A DNA stretch of 64,000 nt, from assembly GCF_033297395.1 (NCBI RefSeq), contig NW_027041873.1:1-64000 (forward strand), in the 5' to 3' direction. Within the stretch, counting starts at the first letter, position 1. Each line of letters opens with the position of its first letter. This document shows, piece after piece, positions 54,247 through 64,000 of the stretch. The stretch comes from Canariomyces notabilis (lineage: Eukaryota; Ascomycota; Sordariomycetes; Sordariales; Chaetomiaceae). The position numbers and the translations under genes are program-made. The notes beneath the pieces are model-generated. The model did not search any database and was not told the origin of the DNA. It saw nothing but the letters and a program-made list of their open reading frames with translations.

Positions 54247-54859
54247 TCAGTGGTCATGGTTTTCTTGAATCACATCATAGTTCAGTACAATTAACGCAAT
54301 GCCACCACCTGCCGCTTTCATACTCTCATCTTCGTCAAGTTGAAGGACGTCACCAATCTGCAGCGTGACCGCCCGATCCTCACCAGCCGACTTCTGGATC
54401 ACGACCTCATAAAACCGATGATCACCGGTCTCTTGCGCTCCCCCAGACAGAGCACTGCTCGCAGCTGTTGCCCCATCACTTAGCGCTTGGGGGGGTGGTG
54501 GGACAACTATGACCACATAAACACGGCCACGTGGGGGTAGGGCCCCTTCCAAATAGATAATTCCCAATTGTCGCCGAAAGCGGAGAGTCTTCCCTCGGGA
54601 TTTCGCATGTTGTTCAATGCGCCTTCGCTACATTTAGTTAACATGGCGCACCCTGCGAGACATTCTTGACTTCACTTACTTTGTCTTCCTCGGTGTTGTA
54701 TGCCTTGACAACCTCTGCAATCTCGGGTCGTAGTAGTTCTCGTTGCGTCTCCAATGGTACGGCCAGTAGACCTTCGGTTTTCAGGGTTAGATCTTCGTTC
54801 TTGAGACCGGCTTTCGCAGCGCAACTCCGAAAACTGTCCGTCGACTTGATGAAATACAT
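54247..54859 (-). CDS. Intact inverted paralogue of the 43993-44602 gene
   Basis: Exon 1 (54680-54859, 60 codons) and exon 2 (54247-54627) with a 52-bp intron give about 186 residues. The intron position and length equal those of the gene at 43993-44602, and the proteins are similar along their whole length (LRPEIAEVVKAYNTEEDK shared; VVIVVPPPPQALSDG against PPPPEALSDG; DVLQLDEDESMKAAGGG). Charged N-terminal helices and the strand-rich C-terminal domain are retained. No premature stop or splice loss is present. Exon 2 starts RRRIEQHAKSRGK where the parent has RMCIEQQAKFRRK. Retention of both copies amid decayed neighbours suggests selection. Function unknown. Confidence 0.7.
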
Positions 54860-55318
54860 GTTGTAGCAACAATCAACTTGTGTTGGAGATCTGAAAATAT
54901 TTCGAGTGGAAATCGCCGACTTAAATATCCGTGAAACCGTTGTGCAAGCCTAGGGAGCTCTTGGCTCAAGGCTACAAATCCACCTGATGAGTCATTGCTG
55001 CCCGACGTCAGATGAAAATGCAAAAGGGCTCGCATTCCGGGTTAGGGTTATGAAGGCATCTTGCTGATGTTGCACAACCTCGCTTAAAAGCCCAGAGGAA
55101 GAGAGAATGGGACTTAGGTAAGCAAGGTGAGCCCGCAACCAGTTAGTTTCTAACACTCAGCTTAAAGAACCATTTGTCTTATCGGTACGAGTCCAAACCC
55201 TGCCACAGATCTGTGTAGAACTATGGCATGGACTAACAACAGTATAGCCAAAGGTGAACCCAAGAATAGCATGTCTAGATGTAGTATCAATCCTTCGCAC
55301 TTTCTCACGTTCGTTCGA
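54860..55318. other. Inverted duplicate of the 43540-43960 flank
   Basis: Upstream flank of the 54247-54859 gene. The part near 55150-55220 is the inverted counterpart of 43620-43690 (shared AACCATT..TCTTATCGGTA block and GTCCAAACCC). Confidence 0.55.
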
Positions 55319-55628
55319 AGTCACGAGTCACGTCGCCTTCGCTTAGGATTGCTTGCTGGGTGAGATTCAAGGGATGAGCGGGGTACTGAAGACCAATGTT
55401 GTCAACCTCCGAGGGCAGTTACTGATCGTGATTGTTGCCATAGTTGAGGTTAGGGCCCAGAAAGTTGTCGATGGATCCCTTGGTTCCCTCGTGAAAGGTT
55501 ACATGTCGCGGATGCAGCAAACGATATCCGTCAGCCCAAGCCTTGCGGCTTACACTAGGTCGCAGTTCCGCGGCCCAGGAAGGCGTATCGTAGAAGGCAT
55601 CAATCAGACCTCCCACAGTGGAGTTCAT
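55319..55628 (-). pseudogene. Truncated copy of the 34049 nuclease-like gene
   Basis: The ATG and the first 70 codons are nearly identical to the 34049 gene, but codon 70 is TAA where the parent has CAA. Homology itself ends at about 55319, corresponding to codon 103. The product would lack the GELK region. Confidence 0.85.
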
Positions 55629-56558
55629 TTTGAGTGGGGATGGTGTGGTGTGAATTGAATCAAAGGAACGGAGGCGAAATACTGAAGGCTACTGTGCTTT
55701 GAAATGGATAGAAATATCGTGCAAGCAAAGCGCCTTCTTATACCTTCTGAGAGACAACCATTACCTGCCTCAGGATAAAGCCTCTGGTAACGTATACTCA
55801 TTACTCTTAACAAGAGTGGAGTACTTATCAAAGGATTAGCTTCAAGCGAATTGGCCAAGTACATCTTACATCGTGGAGCCACGAATCTTGGGCGTATCAA
55901 GGACTGTCCCATTCAAGCAGCAGAATGTGGGGCAGTCTTTTCGATTGGCTGTAGAGAGAGCTGCATGCGGGGTAGCTGGCCAGCGCGGCTGCGAAACCAT
56001 AAGTGGGTTCCAGACTCGGCGGCGTTAGACCGAAGAGCCAATCAGAGCACTGGGATCTGGGGCCGCCAGCTTCCGACCCACTCTTTCCTTCGAACCCTCT
56101 CGAGGGTTTGAACCAACAATGGTGGGCATGGTGTGTCCTGGTCGGTAAGACTGCATTCCTTCGGCTATGGGAATGGGAGAATAGCTCTATTGGATTGGCT
56201 ACGTAGGGCTCTTTGTGGGGTAGCTGGCGGCAGCTGTCCACGTACAAATGACAATTGTGGGGGCGACCTTGAGGTTGCTGCATCGGGATGGGGCGGCACT
56301 TCACTGGTTGAACTGCCTCCTTCGTTCAATTACAGTTTGCCACGAATGCAATCCTCACCCTAGAGGTGGGGTTGCGGCGATGTTAAATGAACGGGGTTTC
56401 TGGTTCATAAAACCCCCAATTGCGCAGCCCAAATCCCACAATCCCACAATCCAGAGTCCTACCATCACAATCCCGCAATCCCACAATCTTGACCGTCCGG
56501 GCCACCCCAACAATCTCACAATCAGTCTCGTTAGCCATTCTTTTGCTGTCCAGTCTCT

Positions 56559-57668
56559 ATGGAGGGTTTCGAAATTGCGACCGCCAACGGCGGCCATGTG
56601 GACATACCAGCTTTTGTCAACTTGCTGGTGACCCACTCCGTGTTTACCCACACGCCGAAGGGACTCGCGAAAGCCTACCAAGAAACCACGGGAACGCAAG
56701 AAGGAAAGTCAACGGAAAGGATATTTTTGGATGCAGGCGGGTTTGCGGCCTGGTTCGCGCATTTTCTCACGAAGCGTGCTGCAAAGGGCGCGACTCACTT
56801 CGATGGTCAAGCTGCCTGCAATCAAATGCTCGAGACTATCGACAAAATCCCCTTGGAAGCCCGAAAATTGTTAGCGCGGGAGGTAGCAGCGGCGATTCCC
56901 TCTGACACCATTGCCAAGTTCCACCAGGTGTTTGAGAAGGTTTCGAAACCCAACCAAATCAACACCGTGACAGTGCCACAAAAACGAGCTCGTGAGTACA
57001 CACTTTCTCTCGCCTAATCCATCAATATTGATTACAATCCAGGTATGACGGAAGACGGTGTGGAATTGGCAGCCGCCACGCTCAGCACGGACGCCATAAC
57101 AAGCGGCGCAAGCATGCTTGCCGAGCAAAGCAGCAGTCGCTTTAACCTGGGAAATCCTCCTGTCCTAAGGGTTAGCGCACTGTTTCCCACATTTCTCGCT
57201 GGCGCAATCAGGAGGTATTCTCCGAATGGTGGCGGGAGTGCGTGGACCGCGGCCATCACGATGTCCTTTCCAGACATTTCGTCTTTCGGGAATAAAATTG
57301 GGTCGATGATGAGCCTAGAAATCACAAGCAATAAGGTTGAGCGCCTTGCAAGTATGCTCTTTGGTGCTGGTATCGAATCCACGGACGAGAATCGATATCT
57401 CATTCAAGCCACGGGACTCAGAGTGATCCCGTGCCCAGATCTCGTTCTACGAGGTTGCAGGCGGGATGTCATCTCGGAGGTGTTTGGTCATGATGTAGAG
57501 ACCGCAATCAAAGCAAGTCCAGGTTATAGGGAGGAAGCTGAACAAGGCAATCCTCTTACAGAATGCGTGACGATGACAGTCTCACACCGAGCAAAGGATG
57601 GGGCTGTGATCAACCTGTCTCTAGATCAGAAAGAAGGGGTTCGAGTAAGAATGAAGCTCTACGAATGA
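56559..57668 (+). CDS. Hypothetical protein in the inserted segment
   Basis: Exons 56559-56991 and 57043-57668 (51-bp intron) give about 352 residues. The N-terminal part is helical (HVDIPAFVNLLVTHSVFTHT, FAAWFAHFLTKRAAKGATHF, MLETIDKIPLEARKLLAREV). After the intron come mixed strands and helices (LRVSALFPTFLAGAIRRYSP, SAWTAAITMSFPDISSFGNK, NRYLIQATGLRVIPCPDLVL) and a Lys/Arg end. I recognise no domain; the uniform globular composition without low complexity is unlike its neighbours. It is present only in the inverted copy of S1 and converges on the 57707-58092 gene with 38 bp between stops. Origin by transfer or insertion is possible. Confidence 0.65.
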
Positions 57669-57706
57669 GACAACCAGGTTCTTCTTTGTCCTATTCCCAT
57701 CGCCAC

Positions 57707-58092
57707 CTAAGTCACCTTTATAATTCCGCCTTGCTTGCCAAACTCAAGTTCAACATCTGCGGGCACCGTCGTCCAGCCGCTGCACTTAGGGATGTGCTCT
57801 TGCGGCGTAGAATGACCCTTCTCATACACGTTGATCCAGCAATCCTGCCAGTACACCTTTTGGCCCTTCCCCTCGACGAGATATGGACTTGTCTTGGCGC
57901 CTGACCAGTCGAAGGACTCGGGCAGTTTCTGTATGTCGAGTGTCTATGAATACGTTAGATGAAGCCTAGCTAGGGGACAGAAACGCGAACCATTTGGAAT
58001 GTCAACTCCGTGAGAAAGTGACCGGAGGGTTTGTAAGGACGCTCTAGAGAAGACTGCGGGTTCCTTCGACAGTAGTCGAATTTAGATATCAT
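57707..58092 (-). CDS. Small hypothetical protein in the inserted segment, 112 residues
   Basis: Exon 1 (57991-58092, ATG at 58092, 34 codons) and exon 2 (57707-57943) with a 47-bp intron (GTTCGC donor, CTAAC branch site, CATAG acceptor). The spliced frame reads ERPYKPSGHFLTELTFQM then TLDIQKLPESFDWSG, YWQDCWINVYEKGHSTPQEH and VELEFGKQGGIIKVT. The product is beta-rich, Trp-containing and globular, with no signal peptide. Both exons are open in phase 0. It is too small for a known enzyme fold and I do not recognise it. Convergent with the 56559-57668 gene, with which it forms a compact two-gene cassette of about 1.5 kb. Confidence 0.6.
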
Positions 58093-58839
58093 TCACAATG
58101 AAGTAGCGACGTCTAGCCACCAATGGCTAAAAAACCCTGCGATTTCGACTGGTGATCATGAAAAGTGAGGATTTGGGTAGAACGGAAATGCAGCCATCGG
58201 TTGATGCCCGATGAGTCGACGTGGCGAAACAACAGCGTGCGTGCAAGATTATGTGGCATGGGACGAAAAACCTCAAAGCGGCATACCGTCCGTAGAGGTG
58301 GGGTGGAAAGTATGACGAAACGGTCACGGGTCTCGTGTTCGCGATATTCGGTTTGATGCAGGTGTTCCCGGGTGGGTCGCAGCAAGTTTGTTGGATTGTT
58401 AGATTGTTAGTTTGTTCGTAGAATCTGTAGGGCCCACTTTTCTTTTTTGAATTGGTGGATCGCCAATGCTAAAGAGCATTGAGCTCTCATTCCACCCTCT
58501 GTGAACTTGAATGATTGGTCAATTGCCCTCCATCCCTGCGACAGTATCAGCCTCATGGTACCAGGCTTCAGCCTTAGCGACCGAACAGAAGCCTCACAAT
58601 AGAACCGAAGATGCAAGTTTGATAGCGCCAGCTCGATGGGACTCAGCAAGGCAACGGTCATTGTAGTTAGTTTTTGGTCCTTCCATTGCACACCACCGTC
58701 CAGCTGTCCTTTCTAGTTACCCCTGGTGCTCACGCCCATGTTCCTGCGGCAGGGGTGAAAGCAGATCATCACGTCAACGTGTTCATAATGTACGTTGGCT
58801 CACAGAGGATAGATGCACAGAAACCTAGATGGTGTTGCA

Positions 58840-59858
58840 ATCCATGTTCACATATGCGCCCAGCCAGTTTCGGTTGCTGGACAAGGGGCGTCACAGCTTT
58901 CTAATGGTCAATGGCTTCGTCCTGTACAGGCAACTTGAAAGTACCTACTTGCCGTGCATGATTGGCGAGGGGAACGCCGGGTGAAGGTGTGTTATGAGCT
59001 GTCATCGGCAGAGTGATATTGGGGACGAAAGACAAGCATGGACGGAGTTCACCTCGGAAGCGCCTGCACACCTCCGTCAGTCGCCTAAGCAGTCCATATC
59101 TGAGCTCACTAGTCGGCGGGTATAAGGATGCCCTATTTCCCATCAAGAACTCCTACAGCAGAGTGAGAGCAGAGTCAAACGGACGGAGGACCCCGGTTTG
59201 TATCATCTGGGAACACCTCTTCGTTCACTATCTGGCAGATATAAGAATACGTCCTTTCTCGAGAACATCACCGCCACCACAGCACCACGCTCAATCCTGT
59301 CCTGTGCAGCTTCGGGTACTGCAACCGCTGTTGACAGACTCAAAAAGGTTTGGGCATTCAATCCTTCGTGGAGCATCTAAGGGCATATACTAACGCAACG
59401 CTGGAGGCGGCCGCAACCACAATCAGGTGTATCATTCCTCAAGAAAACGCTCCAGAGCAGCTGCTGCGAACAACCTCGTGGTCTGTGTACGGCAATCTAG
59501 TCATATCTAATCATATCACGACCTTAACCACCCATTACACTCAAAAGCAGACAACAAGGTAGGCACATTCTAATCAAGATCTCCATGAAACCCGCCAGAC
59601 TTATGCTCCTCGGGAAAGTGATATGTTACGAGATCGTTAATCCTCGAGATTTCTACAGAAAACATGTCAAACCACTCCTGGGATCCAACTGGCGAACACA
59701 AGAACAACGACCAGCCTTCTCTTCCTCCTACTCCCCGTTCTGATTCCCCCCCGCCTCTTCCTCCTCCCACTCCACCACCAACCCCTGGCGGTGATTTCAT
59801 GCAACGCCTCGACGACAAAGCAGCAGAAGCAATGGGGTTCCCTAAATCAGACAAATAA
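58840..59858 (+). repeat. Segmental duplication S2, copy 2
   Basis: Direct counterpart of 42545-43495, ending at the stop of the Pro-rich gene. It overlaps the left edge of the inverted S1 copy by some 80 bp, marking a composite junction. Confidence 0.75.
59664..59858 (+). CDS. Small proline-rich protein, paralogue of 43296-43490
   Basis: A 64-codon frame: WDPTGEHKNNDQPSLP, Pro-rich PPPTPPPTPGGDF, then RLDDKAAEAMGFPKSDK. Length and end are identical to the paralogue. Differences cluster in the first 20 residues, and several are conservative. Upstream sequence is shared for over 700 bp, while downstream sequence diverges directly after the stop, so the duplication boundary coincides with the gene end. 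Confidence 0.6.
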   Translation: MSNHSWDPTGEHKNNDQPSLPPTPRSDSPPPLPPPTPPPTPGGDFMQRLDDKAAEAMGFPKSDK

Positions 59859-61520
59859 GGCATTGTGTGTAGCTGAATCTGCGAGAAGATGGCCTCGTAC
59901 CTGAGATATCGGCAGGCGCAAAGGGGGCCGCGGGGCTGGAGAAGTGGAAGTAGCAAAGCATGAAGGTCGTCGGACAAAGGGCAGGCCTAGTGAAGTAATG
60001 TACTGTGCTTGGCTGCGCGCTGTCACTCTGGGGAAATAAGGGGGACAAGACAAAGGTTCCGTAATCAACAGCTCTCCAGAACTACCTTACATACACAACA
60101 CAACCTCGTAGGTGTCTTCGCCGAGTTCCTGGCCTCCATCGTTGATAACTGCACCGTTTTGATCATGGGTTCTGGCACGCCGCAGAGCAGGATGACCGTT
60201 CCCAGGCCAGTACCTCGGCCCTTCGTACCCATAACCCTTGACTTCAACACTATTTATCTTCTTTCTGCTTCAGCAGAAGCTGCAGCAGATCCCGATCACT
60301 ATCACCAAGCTCATCCACCATCTCCTTCAACTGCACCCAGCGGCAGCGCTGTAGGTGGAGGCCAATGAATCCGCTATGGAACTGGCAACCGGGACAACCG
60401 GAGAAAAGCTTTGTAAGAGGCGCAATGGCTGGGGCAGATGGCGGCGCATGTAACCACCCCCGTGGACCTATTGGGAAAGGACACCCCATACATGCCGCAG
60501 TCACGGCGGCTCTGGTTGCATGGCACAGGCTCCTCATTTCTCCCAAGGAGGGATGGCCGGGCACCCTCGTCGCGATAGCATGCTGCCGGCCAGCACACCG
60601 TCCTGGAGGGAAGAGGGGGCGGCAAAGTCATCCAACGCCTTCGAACCAGTCGTGGCAGGATGTCCCGGATCCCGCTTGGAAGGGAAGGTTCCAAGACAGC
60701 ACTGTGGCCAGTCTAAATACTACCACCCTCCTCCTCCCGACCGGTTATCTCAGTTCATTGATTGGCCTCCATGATTCAGGCTGCTGGGTGCCTGGTCACG
60801 ACGAACTCCATCCCCGCCCTTCCGTTGTCGACCGCGGACGTCCAACTGTTGGATATGCACCAATGTACCTGAAAGTGTCGTGCTTCTGAGCTGGCTCTGT
60901 TTGACGTCCATGCGTGTCTGTCCATCATACGACCCTCCACGGATGAGTTCCTAATCAGCGGCAGTTTCATGTTGATCGATGAGGTGTGCCCCACGACTGT
61001 ATGGTAGACGAAACTCCTCCCCGACAAGGCCAATGCCACCCTCCTTGTGCATTTGTGATGCCCCTTCCCCCCCTCGTCCTCTTCCCCGACGAAGAAGAGT
61101 CTGATGCATCCAGTAGGCTTCCTGTGCTGCTGCTGAGGGGAGGAAGAGGCGCACCCCTAGCCAATACATTCGCCGAGCTAGATGTGGTTGGTCTGCGCGT
61201 GGCGGTTTTCATGACGCTCCTCGTGGGATCCGGGCTGACGGTTGATAAACATCCCCGGCGTCCATTTCTACAGCTATTCCTGCTCCCTGCACCTCGTGGG
61301 TGGTGTAGAAAGCAAGTAGGCTTTCAACCTGTCAAGCCGGGCTAGCCGGTTTGTACTTGCACTCGTAAGCCTTACCACCCGCTGGTAGATTATTTAAGTC
61401 TGGCGAACCTCTTTTCTTCGCTTTCCTAACTTTCTCCTGTTCTGCACCAGACAGGCGCAGCTCACTTCCTATCTACCACAATTCTATGTCACCCTTTGCT
61501 TCTGCTCTCGACATATCAAC
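59859..61520. other. Gene-poor stretch
   Basis: No confident gene. A minus-strand piece at 60250-60345 reads QLKEMVDELGDSDRDLLQLL then LKQKEDK and a stop, which looks like the last exon of a real gene, but no upstream exon could be assigned. Confidence 0.4.
61391..61398 (+). promoter_or_regulatory. TATA-like element of the 61521 gene
   Basis: TATTTAAG occurs 123 bp before the ATG, similar to the spacing in module 1. Confidence 0.3.
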
Positions 61521-62551
61521 ATGGTGTTCCTGAGGGACGTTTTGCTTCAGCCTGCTTTCCCAGATGGCACTGCTGGATTTTACACACTACCAGGAGCCGG
61601 CAAACCCACTCTATCCCAGAAGAACTGGGTGGCGGGCTATAGAGAGGTCACGCGGTTTACACTCCTGATTGACCCTGACCAAGGCCAGATCGACGGCCTG
61701 TTCGGGAATGAAGACGCTCTGGTCGACCATCTTCTAAACAAGGACGTGAGCCCTTTGAACGGCACTGTCGAATGGTTGCAGAGTGAGGGCGACAGTGTCA
61801 GGACATTCTACACCAATGTCTCACTCCCCATCCAGCTCGCCTTCCAGACACCCCATGGCACGCCATTCATCGTCCAACGGTCAGAATCAGGACCTCTTGG
61901 CCCAACCGATGTCACGCAGACCATCGATTTCACTTGGGGCTGGGGGGAGCACTGCCTTATGATAGGAGAGTTGAAACGGCATGGGATAATCGATTTCGAA
62001 AGGTGGACAAATAGGCTCGATCCTGATAGCAATCGTATTCGGCTAGGAAAGGAGCTGAGAGGGTAAGTACAACAATCTATAATAGATGGTAGAAGCTTGC
62101 TGACAGCTATAACGATAGATACTGCCATAAATACAAATGCTTCGCTGCATCGGTATTCGACGGCCAGCACCTCCTGATCCTTGTGTTTCACGCTCAGACC
62201 GCGCAGCAGATCCGGGCAGACTGCCAGATCACTTGCCTTCTGTTCTCAAGCAACTGTCCAACATTGCGGTATGGTCTCTTCCGGACAGTGATCTACCAGA
62301 TTCAGAGAATGCAAGCTGCCACGGCCCCCTCAGTGATATTGGATGGCTATACTCGCGGATTTAGATGGCTGTCATGGCAGACTTTCTGGTCGGATGGGAA
62401 CCAGGAACACGATCAACATCCTAATGGCTATATACGGATGTTCGATAACTCGTGTGGCGCATGGTATTGGGCGTATGCGGATAGAAATGGAACTGCTGTG
62501 TTGGACCAGAACGGGGGGGTTGTTTGGGATACGGGAAGTCTCGGGTTGTGA
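61521..62551 (+). CDS. Predicted PD-(D/E)XK nuclease-like protein, module 2 first gene
   Basis: Exons 61521-62062 and 62119-62551 (56-bp intron, GTAAGT donor) give about 324 residues. Landmarks shared with the 34049-35156 gene are a W-(A/V)-x-G-Y segment near residue 36, a hydrophobic PIQLAF strand, TIDFTWGWGE and the LMIGELK signature at 149-152. The intron falls at the same codon of the E(L/M)RG-Y(C/A)HKYKC motif. After it come VFDGQHLLILVFHA and a C-terminal YWAYADRNGTAV...VWDTG block. Overall identity to the paralogue is low, so the duplication is old, unlike the S1-S3 blocks. The nuclease-fold call rests on D...E-x-K and on family resemblance; a non-catalytic role is possible. The kinase-like gene follows 183 bp downstream. 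Confidence 0.65.
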
Positions 62552-62632
62552 CATCTGCAGCGTCCGACGGATCTAGGTTGTGGTGTTTCGGAAAGTGGAC
62601 CCCGCTTGTTTGCTTGTGCAACCGCCCTCTCT

Positions 62633-62640
62633 TATATAAA
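62633..62640 (+). promoter_or_regulatory. TATA box of the kinase-like gene, module 2
   Basis: TATATAAA lies 95 bp before the ATG at 62735, between the two module genes, arguing for separate transcription. Confidence 0.5.
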
Positions 62641-62734
62641 ATTTGAACCAATTCTGTCCTCGAACTTTCCTGCATTCTCACTTCAATCTTCTCAATCACT
62701 GTACCCTAACCCTAATATTTCCTGCGGGTCCAAT

Positions 62735-63563
62735 ATGGAAGACGATGAAAACGACGAGATTATAAAGGTATATATATCTTCTACCTTCCAAAGGTTTGCG
62801 GTTGCAATTATTGATCCTAGTTCTATAGGACATACAGTTTGGCTTCCGGCGTTTCCAAGCGCCTGCAAAACGAATCGACGAGAAGCGGCATGTCTTTCTC
62901 TTGGATGTCCCGTCGAGTCCAATCTATCGCTGGTTGCCGTCCTGGACGCCACAGCTCGTTCGTTCCTGGCTGCAGCGATTGCTGCCTGAGTGGTTCTTGC
63001 CTACAAGCGTCATTCTGAAGGAGCGAAACCCCGACAGGGCCGATTCCTACGAAAACGAAATCGACACATACCGGCACCTTCAATCCCTCCAGGGCACCCA
63101 CATCCCGCGTTTGTTTGGCGAGGCCGCCGTTTATGACCACGAGCGGACCAGATCTCAGATCAGCAAGCGGCCAATTCCTGCTATCCTTCTAGAACACGTT
63201 GACGGAAAGCCGCTACACAGTCTTCCAACCGAAGAGCTTGAGAATCCTTGCCTTGTCAAGCAACTCGAGGAGATATACAGACTGTTTACGAAAAACGGTG
63301 TTGTTCATGGAGATCCACGGCTCCGTAACTTCCTACGTGTTGGCGACAAAGTGTTTGCTATCGACTTTGAGCTTTCCTCCCCTCCCGGTGATATAACAAA
63401 TAAGCATGAGTTGGAGACCCTAAAGAGCGAGATCAGGCGACGGGGAACGCAGCCACAGAAGGCGAAATCGGTCCATCCGCGCCCGGGCCGTGTCCTCCTC
63501 ATAAATGGTTCAGATGTTAAACAGCTCGGCACGGCCAACGCTATTGGGGCGCCCGAAGGCTAA
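62735..63563 (+). CDS. Small kinase-like protein, module 2 second gene
   Basis: Exon 1 (62735-62767, 11 codons) and exon 2 (62829-63563) give about 255 residues. The intron is needed to pass a TAG in frame and lies at the same place as in the module 1 kinase gene. Shared landmarks are LPEWFLPTSVILKERN (PEWFLPPTVILKKRK in the paralogue), an ENEIDTYRHL helix, IPRLFGEA, a hinge-like ILLEHVDGKPL, the catalytic loop HGDPRLRNFL (about 171-180) and DFE at about 190-192. The loop Asp, the Asn and the metal-binding Asp are all present, so this copy looks more like an active enzyme than module 1. The HGD form recalls aminoglycoside-phosphotransferase and RIO-like folds. Substrate unknown. Confidence 0.75.
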
Positions 63564-64000
63564 CCCCCTCCTGGTTCGGCAGGAGCATACAGCTTCAAGA
63601 CTGCGGCGGGGAACGGCAAGCCTCCGTAGTGGGCGAGGCGGAGAGGCGGTGTAGTAGGGAAGAAGGGGAGGAAATGGAGGCGAGCAGGAGGTAACATGTG
63701 GGATTGGTGTGCACTCGAGAGGGACAGATGGGACACTGAGGGGAAAGGACGGGTTTCATGTAGGAGCCGGTGGCCGGACTTATCTGCAGGCTCGAGGCGC
63801 TGAGGATGCTTGTAATACCTGTTCTCTCCTTGGTCTTCACCCGGAGCCCCTCAACGTGCAGTCAAGTTTTCCCAGCAAACAACACCTCCAACTTCACCAA
63901 GGTCTGTGTTCAAATTTGAAGATGCGGGATCTGGAACTTTATCGTCGTTAGTCGGATACAAGTCAACAGCCTAGAAGAACGACACTTTAAAGCCCTACCA
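63564..64000. other. Window end, no supported gene
   Basis: Nothing recognisable; a short purine-rich stretch near 63650-63690. Confidence 0.4.

Larger units (their letters stand above)
55319..58925 (-). repeat. Segmental duplication S1, inverted copy with 1.8-kb extra segment
   Basis: Matches 32625-34359 in reverse orientation in two parts, 58175-58925 and 55319-56400. Between them lies about 1.775 kb absent from the reference copy. A second, 60-bp extra piece is at about 56317-56375. Confidence 0.85.

Noticed and set aside
60365..60889. Plus-strand frame of about 170 codons
   Set aside because: Low-quality composition (Pro/Gly/His rich); the opposite strand has a better, though short, coding-like piece.
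1..64000. CRISPR arrays, rRNA genes, prokaryotic operons or intact transposases
   Set aside because: The tandem repeats lack unique spacers, introns are of fungal type, and no transposase, integrase or reverse-transcriptase motif was recognised.

Overview
The window reads as nuclear DNA of a filamentous ascomycete (Pezizomycotina, probably Sordariomycetes). Most genes are broken by 45-80 bp introns with GTNNGT-type donors, CTAAC/CTGAC-like branch sites and mostly YAG acceptors. Recognisable products are typical of such fungi: an HtrA-like Nma111 protease, an Azf1-like C2H2 factor, Zn(II)2Cys6, GATA and bZIP regulators, and an Est1-type protein. All exon joins given here were worked out by hand from reading frame and splice consensus, so they are predictions.

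Left part (1-23.4 kb) holds mostly single-copy-looking genes: a repeat-containing protein cut by the window edge (1-1131), nma111 (2291-5423, minus), a four-finger C2H2 factor (6099-7527, minus), a convergent pair of unknown genes (9269-11697) bracketed by inverted copies of one minisatellite, a predicted homeodomain plus Zn2Cys6 regulator (12783-14413, minus), a bZIP plus GATA regulator (15252-16830), about 4 kb of degenerate repeats, and an Est1-type gene (20969-23215) followed by a broken duplicate of its own tail.

Right part (24-64 kb) is accessory in character. Small unknown genes, truncated copies and segmental duplications are mixed. A 1.7 kb block at 32625-34359 recurs inverted at 55319-58925, where about 1.8 kb carrying two convergent unknown genes is additionally present. 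A block at 42545-43495 recurs directly at about 58840-59858. A small gene at 43993-44602 recurs intact and inverted at 54247-54859, and its neighbour recurs only as broken pieces. A 450 bp block with a perfect 35-36 bp hairpin and the first 80 codons of a gene occurs at 26515-26973 and, inverted, at 46563-47022.

The most interesting unit is a two-gene module present twice (34049-36026 and 61521-63563). Its first gene carries a D...GELK signature suggestive of the PD-(D/E)XK nuclease fold, and its second is a small kinase-like protein with HxD...N and D-(F/L)-E motifs. The two paralogous pairs share order, orientation, intron positions and short spacing. The pairing recalls REase-plus-kinase combinations known from fungal FunK1-like and Crinkler-type proteins, but here as separate adjacent genes. 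No tRNA, rRNA, CRISPR array or intact transposase was found.
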